Below, piece by piece: positions 29,827-39,161 of a stretch of DNA of 64,000 nt. Where the stretch lies: positions 61,362-125,361 of the forward strand of contig NZ_LQIV01000008.1 in assembly GCF_001500125.1 (NCBI RefSeq). The letters are read 5' to 3'. The notes under the pieces are model-generated. The model worked only from the letters and a program-made list of their open reading frames with translations. It was not told the DNA's origin and made no database searches. The stretch's first letter is position 1. Every line of letters starts with the position of its first letter. The translations under genes and the position numbers were made by a program. This stretch comes from Mycobacterium sp. IS-1742. Lineage in GTDB: Bacteria; Actinomycetota; Actinomycetes; Mycobacteriales; Mycobacteriaceae.

Positions 29827-29844
29827 ACTAGAACGCGTTCTAGT
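29827..29844. promoter_or_regulatory. KstR-like operator before the DUF3556 gene
   Basis: ACTAGAACGCGTTCTAGT is a perfect 18-bp palindrome that contains the KstR consensus TNNAACNNGTTNNA (29829-29842). KstR is the TetR-family repressor of cholesterol catabolism in mycobacteria. The site ends 10 bp before the start codon of the minus-strand gene, within its promoter. Confidence 0.75.
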
Positions 29845-29886
29845 TCGGCGGAAAGGGTTGCGTCATCTCCCCGCGCCGGGGGGAAG

Positions 29887-30408
29887 TCAGGCGCCCGTCT
29901 TGGCAGGCGGGCGGTAGAAGATCGCCAACTGGCCGATGCCACCGGCGAGGCCGAGGACCAGCGCGATCACCAGACCCCACCAGCCCTGCACCAGATCCCA
30001 CACCGCGGTGCCGTGGAAGAGGGCGTGGTCGAGGCTGAGCCTGCCCGGCCCGATCGCCGGGATGGCGATCGCCGCCGCGGCGAGGACGAGGTTGTACTCC
30101 CAGCCCTCCTTGACGATGAAGAACCCGTTGGCGCGGTGCACGGTCCACGCGGCGACCAGCATCAGCGCGACGAAGCCTGCGGCAGGCACCGGGGTGAGCA
30201 GGCCGACGGCCAGGCCGATACCCGCGGCCATCTCCGTGGTGGCGGCGACCCGGGCGTGGAACATGCCCGGCTTCATGCCGATGCTGTCGAACCACCCGGC
30301 GGTGCCGGGAATCCGGCCGCCGCCGAAGAATTTGTTGTAGCCGTGCGCAGCCATGGTCAGGCCGAGCACCACTCGCAGGATCAGAACGCCGACGTCGTAG
30401 GCAGTCAT
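29887..30408 (-). CDS. DoxX-family membrane protein
   Basis: Protein of 173 aa with four to five helices and DoxX features: LRVVLGLTMAAHGYNKFFGG at the N terminus, WFDSIGMKPG, AATTEMAAGIGLAVGLLTP. A TAGATT box (plus-strand 30416-30421) ends 7 nt before the ATG with no ribosome site, so it is probably leaderless. Better match to classical DoxX than the protein at 14410. Function unknown, probably membrane redox or quinone-linked. Confidence 0.88.
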   Translation of the reverse strand: MTAYDVGVLILRVVLGLTMAAHGYNKFFGGGRIPGTAGWFDSIGMKPGMFHARVAATTEMAAGIGLAVGLLTPVPAAGFVALMLVAAWTVHRANGFFIVKEGWEYNLVLAAAAIAIPAIGPGRLSLDHALFHGTAVWDLVQGWWGLVIALVLGLAGGIGQLAIFYRPPAKTGA

Positions 30409-30457
30409 GTAACAGAATCTAGGCCATGTGTTAAGCCGGCGACCACCCCACCGGTGC

Positions 30458-31720
30458 CTACGTGCGTCGGTCCAGCGCGGCCGACAACCGGGACACGTAC
30501 GCCTCGATGTCCCCCACGGCCGATTCGGCGGCGTGCACGCTGAGCGCGACGGTGTCGCCGATGCCGTGGACGCCGTGGGTGAGGCCCATCATCGGCGACA
30601 GCGACGGACACCCGGTTGTCAGCACCACGGGCGCACCGCCGAAGTGCAGGTCGGCGGCGCCGCGGTGGACGCTGGAGACGACGGTGTTGCCGGTCGCCGT
30701 CGGTGACCGCACCGACGGGTCGAAGGCCGACACGCCCCATCGGACCAGCGGGGCCGGTACGGCGGCCGACGCCAGGGCGGCGGCGCGCATGCCCGGGTGT
30801 GCGGCCCGCTGTCTGCGCTGTGCCAGTTCCCTGGCGATGCGGGCGCTGCGCTCGGGGTACGGCAGGTCGGGGTGCAGCCCGATCCCGACGTTGCCGAAGT
30901 GGTTGTTGGCCAGCCGCGGCCCCGGGCCGGCCATCGGCACCTCGGCGCCGAGCGAGGACGGGTCGTCGCCGAGTTCGCGCAGGTGGTCGGCCAGGGCCCG
31001 CGAGATGGCCGCCAGCGCCCCGACCGTGACGGTGGTGTCGGCCATCTCGGCGCGGCGGCGGATCAGGATGCGCAGCCCCCGTTCTCCGGCGGGGCGGGCA
31101 TTGCTGCGTAGCGCGGGGCGCGGATCGGCTTGCGCCGCAACCACTCCGGCGTTCACATCACGCATCAGCTGCCGGTGCCCGCGCGCCGCGCGGACCGCGC
31201 GCACCGGAAGCGTCGCGGTCTCCCACCGAGCGACCGGCACGGCTTCGACCGGCGTGGGTCTTCCGAACAGCCACGCCGCCAATTCGGCGGACCGCCTCCC
31301 GTCTGCCAGCGCGTGCGACATCTGCACCACGGCCACGGTGCCGGCGCCCTCGACTCCGGGCACTCCCCGCACGGCGGCGAACACGTGCAGGCGCCAGGCG
31401 GCCGCCCGCGCGTCGAGCTGGTCGGCGGTCAGCGCGGAGACCGCGGCCAGGCACTCCGTCCAGTCGGCAACGGTGTGCGTGCGCACCTGCCCGTCGTCGA
31501 CGCCGCCGTCCACCCACTCCGGATATTCCAGCCTGCCTCGGTCGCGCACCCGCAGCCGCAGTTCCGCGCAGGCCCGGGCCCGGTCGAGCACCGAGGCCAG
31601 CGTGCCGGTCAGATCCGGCGGCGTCCCGGCGAAGCCGTAGATCAGGAACTGGTCGCTCGGCATCGTGGCCGACATCCAGTGATTCTGGGCGTCGACCGCC
31701 GCGAGCCGCCGCGCCGTCAT
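30458..31720 (-). CDS. WS/DGAT-like acyltransferase family protein
   Basis: Condensation-domain-like protein of 420 aa resembling the mycobacterial wax ester synthase/diacylglycerol acyltransferases: RRLAAVDAQNHW at the N terminus and, at about residue 145, MSHALADG in place of the active-site HHxxxDG. The first His is Ser, so activity may be altered, though the second His and DG are kept. A C-terminal DUF1298-like part contains NNHFGNVGIGL and TVVSSVHRG. ATG 31720 is used since the longer frame runs through the divergent SDR gene. Confidence 0.78.
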   Translation of the reverse strand: MTARRLAAVDAQNHWMSATMPSDQFLIYGFAGTPPDLTGTLASVLDRARACAELRLRVRDRGRLEYPEWVDGGVDDGQVRTHTVADWTECLAAVSALTADQLDARAAAWRLHVFAAVRGVPGVEGAGTVAVVQMSHALADGRRSAELAAWLFGRPTPVEAVPVARWETATLPVRAVRAARGHRQLMRDVNAGVVAAQADPRPALRSNARPAGERGLRILIRRRAEMADTTVTVGALAAISRALADHLRELGDDPSSLGAEVPMAGPGPRLANNHFGNVGIGLHPDLPYPERSARIARELAQRRQRAAHPGMRAAALASAAVPAPLVRWGVSAFDPSVRSPTATGNTVVSSVHRGAADLHFGGAPVVLTTGCPSLSPMMGLTHGVHGIGDTVALSVHAAESAVGDIEAYVSRLSAALDRRT

Positions 31721-31745
31721 AGCGTCCGAGGTTAGGCTTCGCCGC

Positions 31746-32549
31746 ATGCTTCCGGCCAGCAGCAGCACCGGGGTGGCGCTCGTCACCGGCGCGTCGTCCG
31801 GCATCGGCGAGCAGATCGCCCGCGAATTGGCAAGGCGCGGATACGGTCTCGCACTCGTCGCGCGCCGCGGGGACCGGTTGCGGGCGCTCGCCGACGAGCT
31901 CGGCCCCGCCGCGCACACGCTGCCCACCGACCTGTCGCGCCAGGAGGAGCGCGCCGCCCTGCCGGACCGGCTCGGCGCCCTCGGCGTCGAGGTGGACATC
32001 CTGGTCAACAACGCCGGGATGGCGAACCTGGGTCCGGTCGCGGCGGCCGATCCGGCGGCCGAGTTGAGGCTGGTCGAACTCGACGTCGCCGCGGTGGTCG
32101 ACCTGTGCAGCCGGTTCGTCCCCGCTATGGTCGCGCGTGGCCGGGGCGCGGTGCTCAACGTCGCGTCCGTCGGCGCGTTCGGCCCGGTCCCCGGCCAGGC
32201 GACCTACGGTGCGGCCAAGGCGTTCGTGCTGTCCTACACCCACGCGATGCGTGAGGAGTTGCGCGGGACCGGCGTCTCGGCGGCGACCCTGTGTCCGGGA
32301 CCGGTTCGGACCGCGTTCGGCGAGCAGGCCGGTATCCCCGACGACGAGGCGGAGAAGATGCTGCCGAAGTTTCTCTGGCGCGGGGCCGACGAGGTGGCCA
32401 GGGCGGGGGTCGACGGGCTGGCGGCGGGCCGGGCGGTCATCGTGCCCGGAACACCGAACCGGGTCGCTGCGGCGCTCAACCACCTGGCACCGCGGCGGTT
32501 GCTGCTGCCCATGCTGGGTCGCGCCCACCCCGGTGTGGAGCGCTCCTAG
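31746..32549 (+). CDS. short-chain dehydrogenase/reductase
   Basis: SDR of 267 aa: cofactor motif VTGASSGIGEQ, LVNNAGMANLG, Ser in NVASVGAFGP and YGAAK Tyr-Lys. The arginine-rich ARRGDR after beta-2 suggests NADP(H). The C-terminal 30 residues contain a hydrophobic patch (RRLLLPMLGR) and may attach to the membrane, as in mycobacterial keto-lipid reductases. A TAGGCT box (31733-31738) lies 7 nt before the ATG, so it is probably leaderless. 25 bp from the divergent acyltransferase-like gene. Confidence 0.88.
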   Translation: MLPASSSTGVALVTGASSGIGEQIARELARRGYGLALVARRGDRLRALADELGPAAHTLPTDLSRQEERAALPDRLGALGVEVDILVNNAGMANLGPVAAADPAAELRLVELDVAAVVDLCSRFVPAMVARGRGAVLNVASVGAFGPVPGQATYGAAKAFVLSYTHAMREELRGTGVSAATLCPGPVRTAFGEQAGIPDDEAEKMLPKFLWRGADEVARAGVDGLAAGRAVIVPGTPNRVAAALNHLAPRRLLLPMLGRAHPGVERS

Positions 32550-33448
32550 CGCGCGACCCCGATGAAGTCGACGATGTGGCGGCCGACCACCTCGGGTTGT
32601 TCGAGTGCCAGGAAGTGCCCGGCGTCGTCGACGACCGCTGTCGCGCTCCCCTCGGGCAGCACCCGCTGCACCCAGGGCGTGAAATCCGCTGTGGCGCAAC
32701 CGTCCTTGCGGCCGTGCAGGTACAGCGTCGGCAGTGTCGGCGCCGACAGCCAGTGCCGGTGCAGCTCGGCGTACTGGGCGGGTGGCCGCGTGTTGCGGAC
32801 GGTGGCGCGGTAGTAGCCCAGCGCGGCCCGCCACCGCCTGCGCGCGCCGATGGCCGCGTCGACGTGGCGCACGTCCTCGGCAGCGTGATAGCCAGGTGAC
32901 CACTGCCGCCACAACCGGGGCACCACCCACGCCGCGGACCGGTCGGGCAGCCAGGGCAGCTGGAAGTAGAAGATGTACCAGCTGCGCAGCATCTGCCGGG
33001 GCAGTTGGGCGGCCAGCCGCAGACCGTTCGGCACCTTGCCGAGCGGCCGGAACGCGGCGGCAGGCGGCACCGACATGAGGACGGCCCGCTCGAACGGGCT
33101 GTGCGGCATCGCCGCCAGTCCGGTCCCGGCGATGGCGCCCCAATCGTGTCCGATGACGACGTCGCGGCCCGTCGGCCCCGCCGCGGCGAGCACGCGCAGC
33201 GCGTCGTCCATCAACGCCCCGACGTGATAGCTGCGGTCGGACGGCACCGACGACGGCACGTATCCGCGCATGAACGGCGCCACCACCCGCCAGCCGGCCC
33301 CGGCCAGTGCGGGGGCCAGTTTCCGCCATCCGTAGGCGGTGTCGGGGAAACCGTGCAGGCACAGGGCGATCGGCGCGTCCCGCGGCCCCCAGTCCAGCGC
33401 GCGCAACTGCCCCGCGGGGGTGGTCACCTCCAGCCAGCGCGGCGTCAT
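32546..33448 (-). CDS. alpha/beta hydrolase, epoxide-hydrolase-like
   Basis: Hydrolase of 300 aa. HGFPDTAYGWRKL gives the HGxP oxyanion motif, the nucleophile elbow is GHDWGA (Asp, as in epoxide hydrolases and haloalkane dehalogenases rather than Ser), an Asp is in HGRKDG and the catalytic His in DDAGHFLALEQP. A cap domain lies about residues 130-210. Its ATG overlaps the stop of the Mce-associated gene by one base (TGATG), so the three minus-strand genes form a unit. Natural substrate unknown. Confidence 0.87.
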   Translation of the reverse strand: MTPRWLEVTTPAGQLRALDWGPRDAPIALCLHGFPDTAYGWRKLAPALAGAGWRVVAPFMRGYVPSSVPSDRSYHVGALMDDALRVLAAAGPTGRDVVIGHDWGAIAGTGLAAMPHSPFERAVLMSVPPAAAFRPLGKVPNGLRLAAQLPRQMLRSWYIFYFQLPWLPDRSAAWVVPRLWRQWSPGYHAAEDVRHVDAAIGARRRWRAALGYYRATVRNTRPPAQYAELHRHWLSAPTLPTLYLHGRKDGCATADFTPWVQRVLPEGSATAVVDDAGHFLALEQPEVVGRHIVDFIGVAR

Positions 33449-34074
33449 CAGATCGGCTGGAATTCGGAGATCCGCCACTGGTCGCCGACCTTGTCGAGGG
33501 TCACCCGCACGCTCGAGGCGGTGTTGCTCGGCTGTTCGGCCCCGACGGTCACCGTCTGGTTGACGAACAGCAGGACCACTGCGTGGTCGGCGTCGGCGCT
33601 GACCGAGGCGGCGGCGGGGACGTCGGTGACGGCCGAGATCTGCTTGTCCTTGGCGCCCGGTACGACGACCGTGTCGATCAGCGAGCTGTAGGTGTCGCGG
33701 AAGTCGCCGGTGAGCTGCTCCTTGGCGGCCCCGAGTTGTTGTTCGACGGTCTGCGGCTCGTAGGTGAGCATCGAGATGGCGATGCTGCGGGCCGCGGCGA
33801 CCGAGTCCTCGCGCGCCCGGTCCACGTCCTCGGCCGTGGAATTCCGCCAGAAGAGGTACCCCGCGGCGACCGCGAGCACCAACGCGAGCACGGGTACGAC
33901 ACCGAAGGCGGCGATCCGCGCCCACGACCTCGAGCGCCGCTTCGCGGTCGGTGTGGCGGCCGCGTCATCGTCGGCGTCGTCGTCCGGCGTCTCGGCAGTG
34001 GTCTCCTCGATCGCGGTCGTCTCGGGCTCGAGCTGCTCGACCGTCGTCTCCTCGTCCTTGGGGGTGCCGGTCAC
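33448..34074 (-). CDS. Mce-associated membrane protein
   Basis: Protein of 208 aa: acidic, disordered N terminus (about 65 residues of Thr/Glu/Asp), one membrane helix (ARIAAFGVVPVLALVLAVAAG) and an extracytoplasmic domain with YLFWRNSTAEDVDRARED then a beta-rich C terminus ending VGDQWRISEFQPI. This is the pattern of Mce-associated (Mas/OMAM) proteins, which stabilise Mce lipid importers. GTG start overlaps the upstream stop (GTGA). No mce genes are in the window. Confidence 0.88.
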   Translation of the reverse strand: MTGTPKDEETTVEQLEPETTAIEETTAETPDDDADDDAAATPTAKRRSRSWARIAAFGVVPVLALVLAVAAGYLFWRNSTAEDVDRAREDSVAAARSIAISMLTYEPQTVEQQLGAAKEQLTGDFRDTYSSLIDTVVVPGAKDKQISAVTDVPAAASVSADADHAVVLLFVNQTVTVGAEQPSNTASSVRVTLDKVGDQWRISEFQPI

Positions 34075-34694
34075 TGCACGAACTCCACCTGAGAGACCTT
34101 GGCGCCGTCGTCGACCCGCTGGACGGTGAGCCGCATCCGCCACGCGCGCGGCGCCTGCTCGGGTGCGCCGGCGTTCGACGACTGCACCGTGACCGCCACC
34201 AGCACCTCCGCCTCGTCGCCGGAGATCGACTCCACTCCGGCGTCGCCGAGGGTGCCCACGGACTTCGACTTCGCCTCCTTGACCACTTCGAGGAACGGTT
34301 GGGCGCGCTTCTGGAAGTCGTCGTAGAAGGTGCCGGTCGCCACGTCGAGGACCCGCTGCACGTCGGCCTCGGCGCGCTCCCAGTCGATGGTCGTCAGGTT
34401 CTGCGCGGCCTGACGGCCCACCTCGAGGAACAGGTCACGCTGCTTCTGGTCCTGGTTGTTCTGGTAGGCCTGATACCCGAACCAGCCGGTCAACGCGGCC
34501 AGCGCGACCACGAGCGCGAGTCCCCCGACGAGCACCTTCCGCACCGCGGAGGCACCGCCGGGCCCGGTTTCGTCGGGTCCGGCCTCCTCGGCCGGTTCGG
34601 TTGGTTCGGCTGATTCCACGGCGGGGTCGACCGCGGTCTCGTCGTCGACACCCGCGGTCGGTTCGCCGTCGGGGGCGGGGGCATCGTCTGCCAT
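34071..34694 (-). CDS. Mce-associated membrane protein
   Basis: Second protein of the type, 207 aa: Glu/Pro/Asp-rich cytoplasmic tail (about 50 residues), membrane helix (VLVGGLALVVALAALTGWFG), then YQAYQNNQDQKQRDLFLEV and a beta-rich domain. AGAGGAG lies just before the ATG. First gene of the pair-plus-hydrolase unit. The two proteins differ enough to be distinct members, like the orphan pair Rv1362c/Rv1363c of M. tuberculosis (from memory). Confidence 0.88.
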   Translation of the reverse strand: MADDAPAPDGEPTAGVDDETAVDPAVESAEPTEPAEEAGPDETGPGGASAVRKVLVGGLALVVALAALTGWFGYQAYQNNQDQKQRDLFLEVGRQAAQNLTTIDWERAEADVQRVLDVATGTFYDDFQKRAQPFLEVVKEAKSKSVGTLGDAGVESISGDEAEVLVAVTVQSSNAGAPEQAPRAWRMRLTVQRVDDGAKVSQVEFVQ

Positions 34695-34792
34695 GTCTGC
34701 TCCTCTGCGGCACCCGGGATCACCTCATCCCGGCCTTCCGCCAAACGTTACGTGGCGGGCCGCGGGTGTCAGTCGGCGACGTGCCGCACCGC

Positions 34793-35266
34793 TCAGGCGG
34801 CGACGACGGCCTCCTCGAGCTCGGCGACGATGATCTTGCGCATCCCCAGCATCGCCTTCGACGCGGCCGCCGCCCGCGCCGGGTCGGGGTCGTCGAGCAG
34901 TTCGGTCAGACGGTCGGGCACGATCTGCCAGCTCACTCCGAAGCGGTCCTTGAGCCACCCGCACATCGACTCCTCACCGCCGTCGACGAGCCGGTCCCAG
35001 TAGTAGTCGACCTCGTCCTGGTCCTTGCAGGCCACCGTGAACGACACCGCCTCGGTGAACGGGAACTGCGGTCCGCCGTTGATGCCGATGAACCGGGTGC
35101 CGTCCAGCACGAAGGTGCCGGACACCACCTCACCGGTGGGCCCGGGACATGCCTCGGTGAAGCGGCTGAAGCTCTCGACTGCGGAATGGGGGAAGACCGA
35201 CGTGTAGAAGGCGACGGCCTCCTCCAGGTTGTCGTCGAACCAGAGTGACGGGGTGATCTGCGGCAT
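34793..35266 (-). CDS. VOC-family (PhnB-like) protein
   Basis: Protein of 157 aa with paired beta-alpha-beta modules of the VOC superfamily, 3-demethylubiquinone-9 methyltransferase-like (PhnB) branch. TPSLWFDDNLEEAVAFYTSV is the first module; DQDEVDYYWDRLVDGGEES and CGWLKDRFGVSWQIVP are the second. The C terminus (SKAMLGMRKIIVAELEEA) is typical. Annotated methyltransferase activity in this branch is not real; function unknown. Confidence 0.9.
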   Translation of the reverse strand: MPQITPSLWFDDNLEEAVAFYTSVFPHSAVESFSRFTEACPGPTGEVVSGTFVLDGTRFIGINGGPQFPFTEAVSFTVACKDQDEVDYYWDRLVDGGEESMCGWLKDRFGVSWQIVPDRLTELLDDPDPARAAAASKAMLGMRKIIVAELEEAVVAA

Positions 35267-35366
35267 CGGGGGTCTCCTTGCTCGTCGGGATACGCCGATA
35301 TCGACCGCCCGCGATGCCGGAACTCATCGCGGGCGGCCCGGCCGGCCGCGAGTAACGTGACGCAAC

Positions 35367-36224
35367 GTGTCCGTGAGTACCGCAGAGACCGTGTCGTTCC
35401 GGGGTGCAGAGGGGCTCACACTCGTGGGCGACGAATGGAACCGCGGCGCGGAGTCGGCCGCCGCGCGGCCCACTGTGCTGATGCTCCACGGCGGTGGTCA
35501 GAACCGGTTCTCGTGGAAGAACACCGGACAGGTACTGGCCGACGCCGGCCTGCACGTGGTGGCGCTGGACAGCCGCGGCCACGGCGACAGCGACCGCTCC
35601 CCCGATGCGCGGTACTCGGTGGACGTGATGTGCGCCGACGTCCTCGAGGTGCTCGACCAGATCGCCAGGCCGGTGGCGCTCATCGGCGCCAGCATGGGCG
35701 GGTTGACCGGCATCCTCGTGGCGCGTGAGGCCGGCCCGCAGCGGGTCACCCAGCTGGTGCTCGTCGACGTGGTGCCGCGGTTCGAGAAGGACGGCAGCGC
35801 CCGGATCCGCGACTTCATGTTCAACCACGTGCACGGGTTCGACACGCTCGAGGAGGCCGCGGATGCGGTGGCCGCTTACCTTCCGCACCGCACCCGGCCC
35901 AGGAACCACGACGGCCTGAAGAAGAACCTGCGCCGTCGCGACGGCCGGTGGTACTGGCACTGGGATCCGGCGTTCCTGACCGCGCCCGGCGACGACCCGT
36001 TCGTCCGCGCCGACAAGCTCGAGCAGGCCGCGGTGGAATTGACCGTTCCGATCCTGCTCATCCGTGGCAAGCTCTCCGACGTGGTCAGTTCCGAAGGGGT
36101 GCAGGAGTTCCTGCGCATGGTTCCCGCCGCCGAGTTCGTCGAGCTGTCCGACGCCGGTCACACCGCCGCCGGTGACGACAACGACGCGTTCACCGAGGCC
36201 GTCGTCGGTTTCGTCAGCCGGTGA
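35367..36224 (+). CDS. alpha/beta hydrolase, BpoB-like
   Basis: Hydrolase of 285 aa. Seen: LMLHGGGQNRFSW (oxyanion), ALDSRGHGDSDRS, nucleophile Ser in GASMGGLTG and His in DAGHTAAGDDN. The lid has WYWHWDPAFL. It resembles BpoB (Rv1123c) of M. tuberculosis from memory; such proteins are called non-haem peroxidases but are probably esterases or C-C hydrolases. A TAACGT box (35353-35358) lies 8 nt before the GTG, so it is probably leaderless. Its stop overlaps the next start by 4 nt, coupling it to the kinase/aminotransferase fusion. Confidence 0.87.
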   Translation: MSVSTAETVSFRGAEGLTLVGDEWNRGAESAAARPTVLMLHGGGQNRFSWKNTGQVLADAGLHVVALDSRGHGDSDRSPDARYSVDVMCADVLEVLDQIARPVALIGASMGGLTGILVAREAGPQRVTQLVLVDVVPRFEKDGSARIRDFMFNHVHGFDTLEEAADAVAAYLPHRTRPRNHDGLKKNLRRRDGRWYWHWDPAFLTAPGDDPFVRADKLEQAAVELTVPILLIRGKLSDVVSSEGVQEFLRMVPAAEFVELSDAGHTAAGDDNDAFTEAVVGFVSR

Positions 36225-39157
36225 CCGCCGGTCGTCGCACCGCCGGGTTCGACTTCCTCGAACAACCGGCGCTCCCCGCCCCGCGCGTCGGCGAAGCACA
36301 AGCGCGCCGCATCCTCGCCACGCACTACGGCATCGACGGCGATGCCGTCTCCCTGGGCAGTCAGCAGGACCAGAACTTCCTGGTGCGCCGCGCCGACACC
36401 GGTGAGGTGGCGGGCGTGCTGAAGGTGGCCAACCCCGCCTTCAACGCGGTCGAGATCGCGGCACAGGACGCGGCGGCGGCACTGATCGCCGACGCCGAAC
36501 CCGCGCTGCGGATCGCGGTGCCGCTGCCCAACTCCGACGGCTCCGAGGTGACGACGGTGGACGGGCTGCTGGTCCGGTTGCTGCGGTACCTGCCCGGCGG
36601 CACGCTGATCGACGCCGGCCATCTCGGTCCGGCCGCGGTCGCGGGGCTCGGCGAGGTGGCGGCCCGCGTCAGCCGGGCGCTGGCGGGCTTCGCGCACGAG
36701 GGCCTCGACCGGGTACTGCAGTGGGATCTGCGCCACGGCGCCGCCGTGGTCTCGGCGCTGAGCGGCCATGTCCGCGACCCGGCGCAGCGCGAGCGGCTGT
36801 CGACCGCCGCCGGCGAGGCCGCGGAGCGGATCGGCCGCGTGGCCGACGCACTCCCCCGTCAGGCCGTGCACCTCGACATCACCGACGCGAACGTCGTCGT
36901 GTCACCCGCGGCCGACGGCACCCGCCGTCCCGACGGGGTGATCGATTTCGGCGACCTCACCGAGAGCTGGGCGGTCTCGGAGCTGGCGATCGCCGCATCG
37001 TCGGTGCTGGGGCATCCCGGGACCGAACCCGTGTCCATCCTGCCCGCGGTGCGCGCGTTCCACGGCATCCGGCCGCTGACGGACGCGGAGATCGACGCGC
37101 TGTGGCCGATGGTGGTGCTGCGCACGGCGGTGCTCATCGTCAGCGGCGCCCAGCAGGCCGAACTCGACCCGGACAACGCATATGTCACCGCGCAGTCCGA
37201 CGGTGAGCGGCGGATGTTCGACCAGGCGACGTCGGTGCCGATGGAGGTGATGACCGCTCTGCTGCGGGCCGAGCTCGGGGTCGCCGCGCCACGTGCCGAG
37301 GTCACCGCCACCGTGCCGATGGTGAATGCGGATAACGTTGTCACGCTGGATCTTTCGACGACATCGGACGTGTACGACCACGCCTTCGTCCCCGGCGGCT
37401 GGTTGTCCGCCGACATCGAGGACCGGCTCGCCGCGGACGCGGTCGCACGCGGGGCGACGCTGGTGCTCACCCGGTTCGGGGAACCGCGCCTGACGCTGGC
37501 GCCCGCACTGAGCCAGCGCAGCGCCGACGTCGTGCCGACCGGGATAGGGCTGTGGCCGGCGGAGGCGCTCACGCTCGTCGCGCCCTGGGACGGTGAGGTG
37601 ACAGCCAGCGACGACGACGGGGTGACGCTGCGCGGTAGTGACTTCGAGGTGACGGTGACCGGCGTGCGTCCCGGCCTCGTGACCACGGTCATCCGGGCCG
37701 GTGATCCCCTCGGCCACGCCGACGCCGGGCAGTGGGCCGAGGTCGCCGTGCGCCCGGTCGGTGCGGCGCCCGCACCCGCGCTGGTGCGTCCCGAGGTCGC
37801 CTCGGGGTGGTTGGCGCAGGTGTGCGACCCGCGGCCGCTGCTGAGTCTGCCGCCGGAGGCGCCGGCCTCCCCCGGCGCCGGTGAACTGGTCGCCCGGCGC
37901 GACCGCAGTTTCGCGCCCGTGCAGGAGCACTACTACCGCAGGCCCCCGCAGATCGAACGCGGCTGGCGGCACTACCTGATGTCGACCGCGGGCCGCTGCT
38001 ACCTCGACATGGTCAACAACGTCACGGTGCTCGGGCACGCCCATCCCCGCGTCGCCGACACCGCGGCCAGGCAACTGCGCAGACTGAACACCAACTCACG
38101 GTTCAACTACAGCGCTGTCGTGGAGTACAGCGAGCGCCTCGCCGCCGAACTGCCCGATCCGCTCGACACCGTCTTTCTCGTCAACTCCGGTTCGGAGGCA
38201 AGCGATCTGGCGATCCGGCTGGCGCTAGCCGCCACGGGACGCCGGGACGTCGTCGCGATGCGCGAGGCGTACCACGGGTGGACGTACGGCACCGACGCGG
38301 TGTCCACCTCGACCGCCGACAATCCCAACGCGCCGGCCACCCGGCCGGACTGGGTGCACACCGTCGAATCGCCGAACAGCTTCCGCGGCAAGTACCGCGG
38401 CGCCGACGTCGGCCGCTACGCAGAAGAGGCCGTCGCGCAGATCGGGCAACTCGTCGCCGAGGGTCGCGCGCCGGCCGGGTTCATCTGCGAGTCGGTGTAC
38501 GGCAACGCAGGCGGGATGGCGCTGCCCGACGGCTATCTGCGGCAGGTGTACGCGGCGGTGCGCGGTGCGGGCGGCCTCGCGATCGCCGACGAGGTCCAGG
38601 TCGGGTACGGCCGTCTCGGACACTGGTTCTGGGGGTTCGAGCAGCAGGGCGTGGTGCCCGACATCGTCTCGATGGCGAAGTCGACGGGCAACGGCTATCC
38701 GCTCGGCGCGGTCATCACCAGCCGTGCGGTCGCCGAGGCGTTCCGCTCCCAGGGCTACTTCTTCTCCTCGACCGGCGGGAGCCCGCTGTCGTGTGCGATC
38801 GGGTCGACCGTGCTCGATGTGCTGCGCTCAGAAGATCTGCAGGGCAACGCGGTTCGAGTGGGTGGGCATCTCAAGGCGCGGTTGGAGGCGCTGGGCGACA
38901 AGCATCCGATCATCGGCACGGTGCACGGGGTCGGGCTGTATCTCGGGGTCGAGATGGTGCGGGACCGCGAGACGCTGGAGCCGGCGACCGAGGAGACCGC
39001 GGCGATCTGCGAACGCATGCTCGAACTCGGCGTCGTCATCCAGCCGACCGGCGACCATTCGAACATCCTCAAGACCAAACCACCGCTGTGCATCGACACC
39101 GAGTCCGCCGACTTCTACGTCGACGCGCTCGACCGGGTGCTCACCGAGGGGTGGTGA
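36221..39157 (+). CDS. kinase / class III aminotransferase-fold fusion (phospho-lyase type)
   Basis: Three-part protein of 978 aa. Residues about 15-300 are an APH-like small-molecule kinase with [12 protein letters not shown] (about 216-227) and IDFGDL (about 241-246). Residues about 385-520 are a beta-rich middle domain, possibly lipoyl/peptidase-M23-like. Residues about 545-970 are a PLP class III aminotransferase fold with the PLP Lys820 in [13 protein letters not shown]. The closest known scheme is hydroxylysine or ethanolamine kinase plus ammonia-forming phospho-lyase (HYKK with PHYKPL or ETNPPL): phosphorylate an amino alcohol, then eliminate phosphate and ammonia. Substrate here is not known. 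Confidence 0.85.
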   Translation: MTAGRRTAGFDFLEQPALPAPRVGEAQARRILATHYGIDGDAVSLGSQQDQNFLVRRADTGEVAGVLKVANPAFNAVEIAAQDAAAALIADAEPALRIAVPLPNSDGSEVTTVDGLLVRLLRYLPGGTLIDAGHLGPAAVAGLGEVAARVSRALAGFAHEGLDRVLQWDLRHGAAVVSALSGHVRDPAQRERLSTAAGEAAERIGRVADALPRQAVHLDITDANVVVSPAADGTRRPDGVIDFGDLTESWAVSELAIAASSVLGHPGTEPVSILPAVRAFHGIRPLTDAEIDALWPMVVLRTAVLIVSGAQQAELDPDNAYVTAQSDGERRMFDQATSVPMEVMTALLRAELGVAAPRAEVTATVPMVNADNVVTLDLSTTSDVYDHAFVPGGWLSADIEDRLAADAVARGATLVLTRFGEPRLTLAPALSQRSADVVPTGIGLWPAEALTLVAPWDGEVTASDDDGVTLRGSDFEVTVTGVRPGLVTTVIRAGDPLGHADAGQWAEVAVRPVGAAPAPALVRPEVASGWLAQVCDPRPLLSLPPEAPASPGAGELVARRDRSFAPVQEHYYRRPPQIERGWRHYLMSTAGRCYLDMVNNVTVLGHAHPRVADTAARQLRRLNTNSRFNYSAVVEYSERLAAELPDPLDTVFLVNSGSEASDLAIRLALAATGRRDVVAMREAYHGWTYGTDAVSTSTADNPNAPATRPDWVHTVESPNSFRGKYRGADVGRYAEEAVAQIGQLVAEGRAPAGFICESVYGNAGGMALPDGYLRQVYAAVRGAGGLAIADEVQVGYGRLGHWFWGFEQQGVVPDIVSMAKSTGNGYPLGAVITSRAVAEAFRSQGYFFSSTGGSPLSCAIGSTVLDVLRSEDLQGNAVRVGGHLKARLEALGDKHPIIGTVHGVGLYLGVEMVRDRETLEPATEETAAICERMLELGVVIQPTGDHSNILKTKPPLCIDTESADFYVDALDRVLTEGW

Positions 39158-39161
39158 TCGC

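Noticed and set aside
31158..33362. A 734-codon minus-strand frame across the acyltransferase, SDR and hydrolase genes
   Set aside because: Arg-rich, low in complexity, and crosses three well-supported genes in other frames.
34793..35266. Ubiquinone methyltransferase activity for the VOC protein
   Set aside because: This branch of the VOC family carries that name by old annotation transfer and has no SAM-binding fold.
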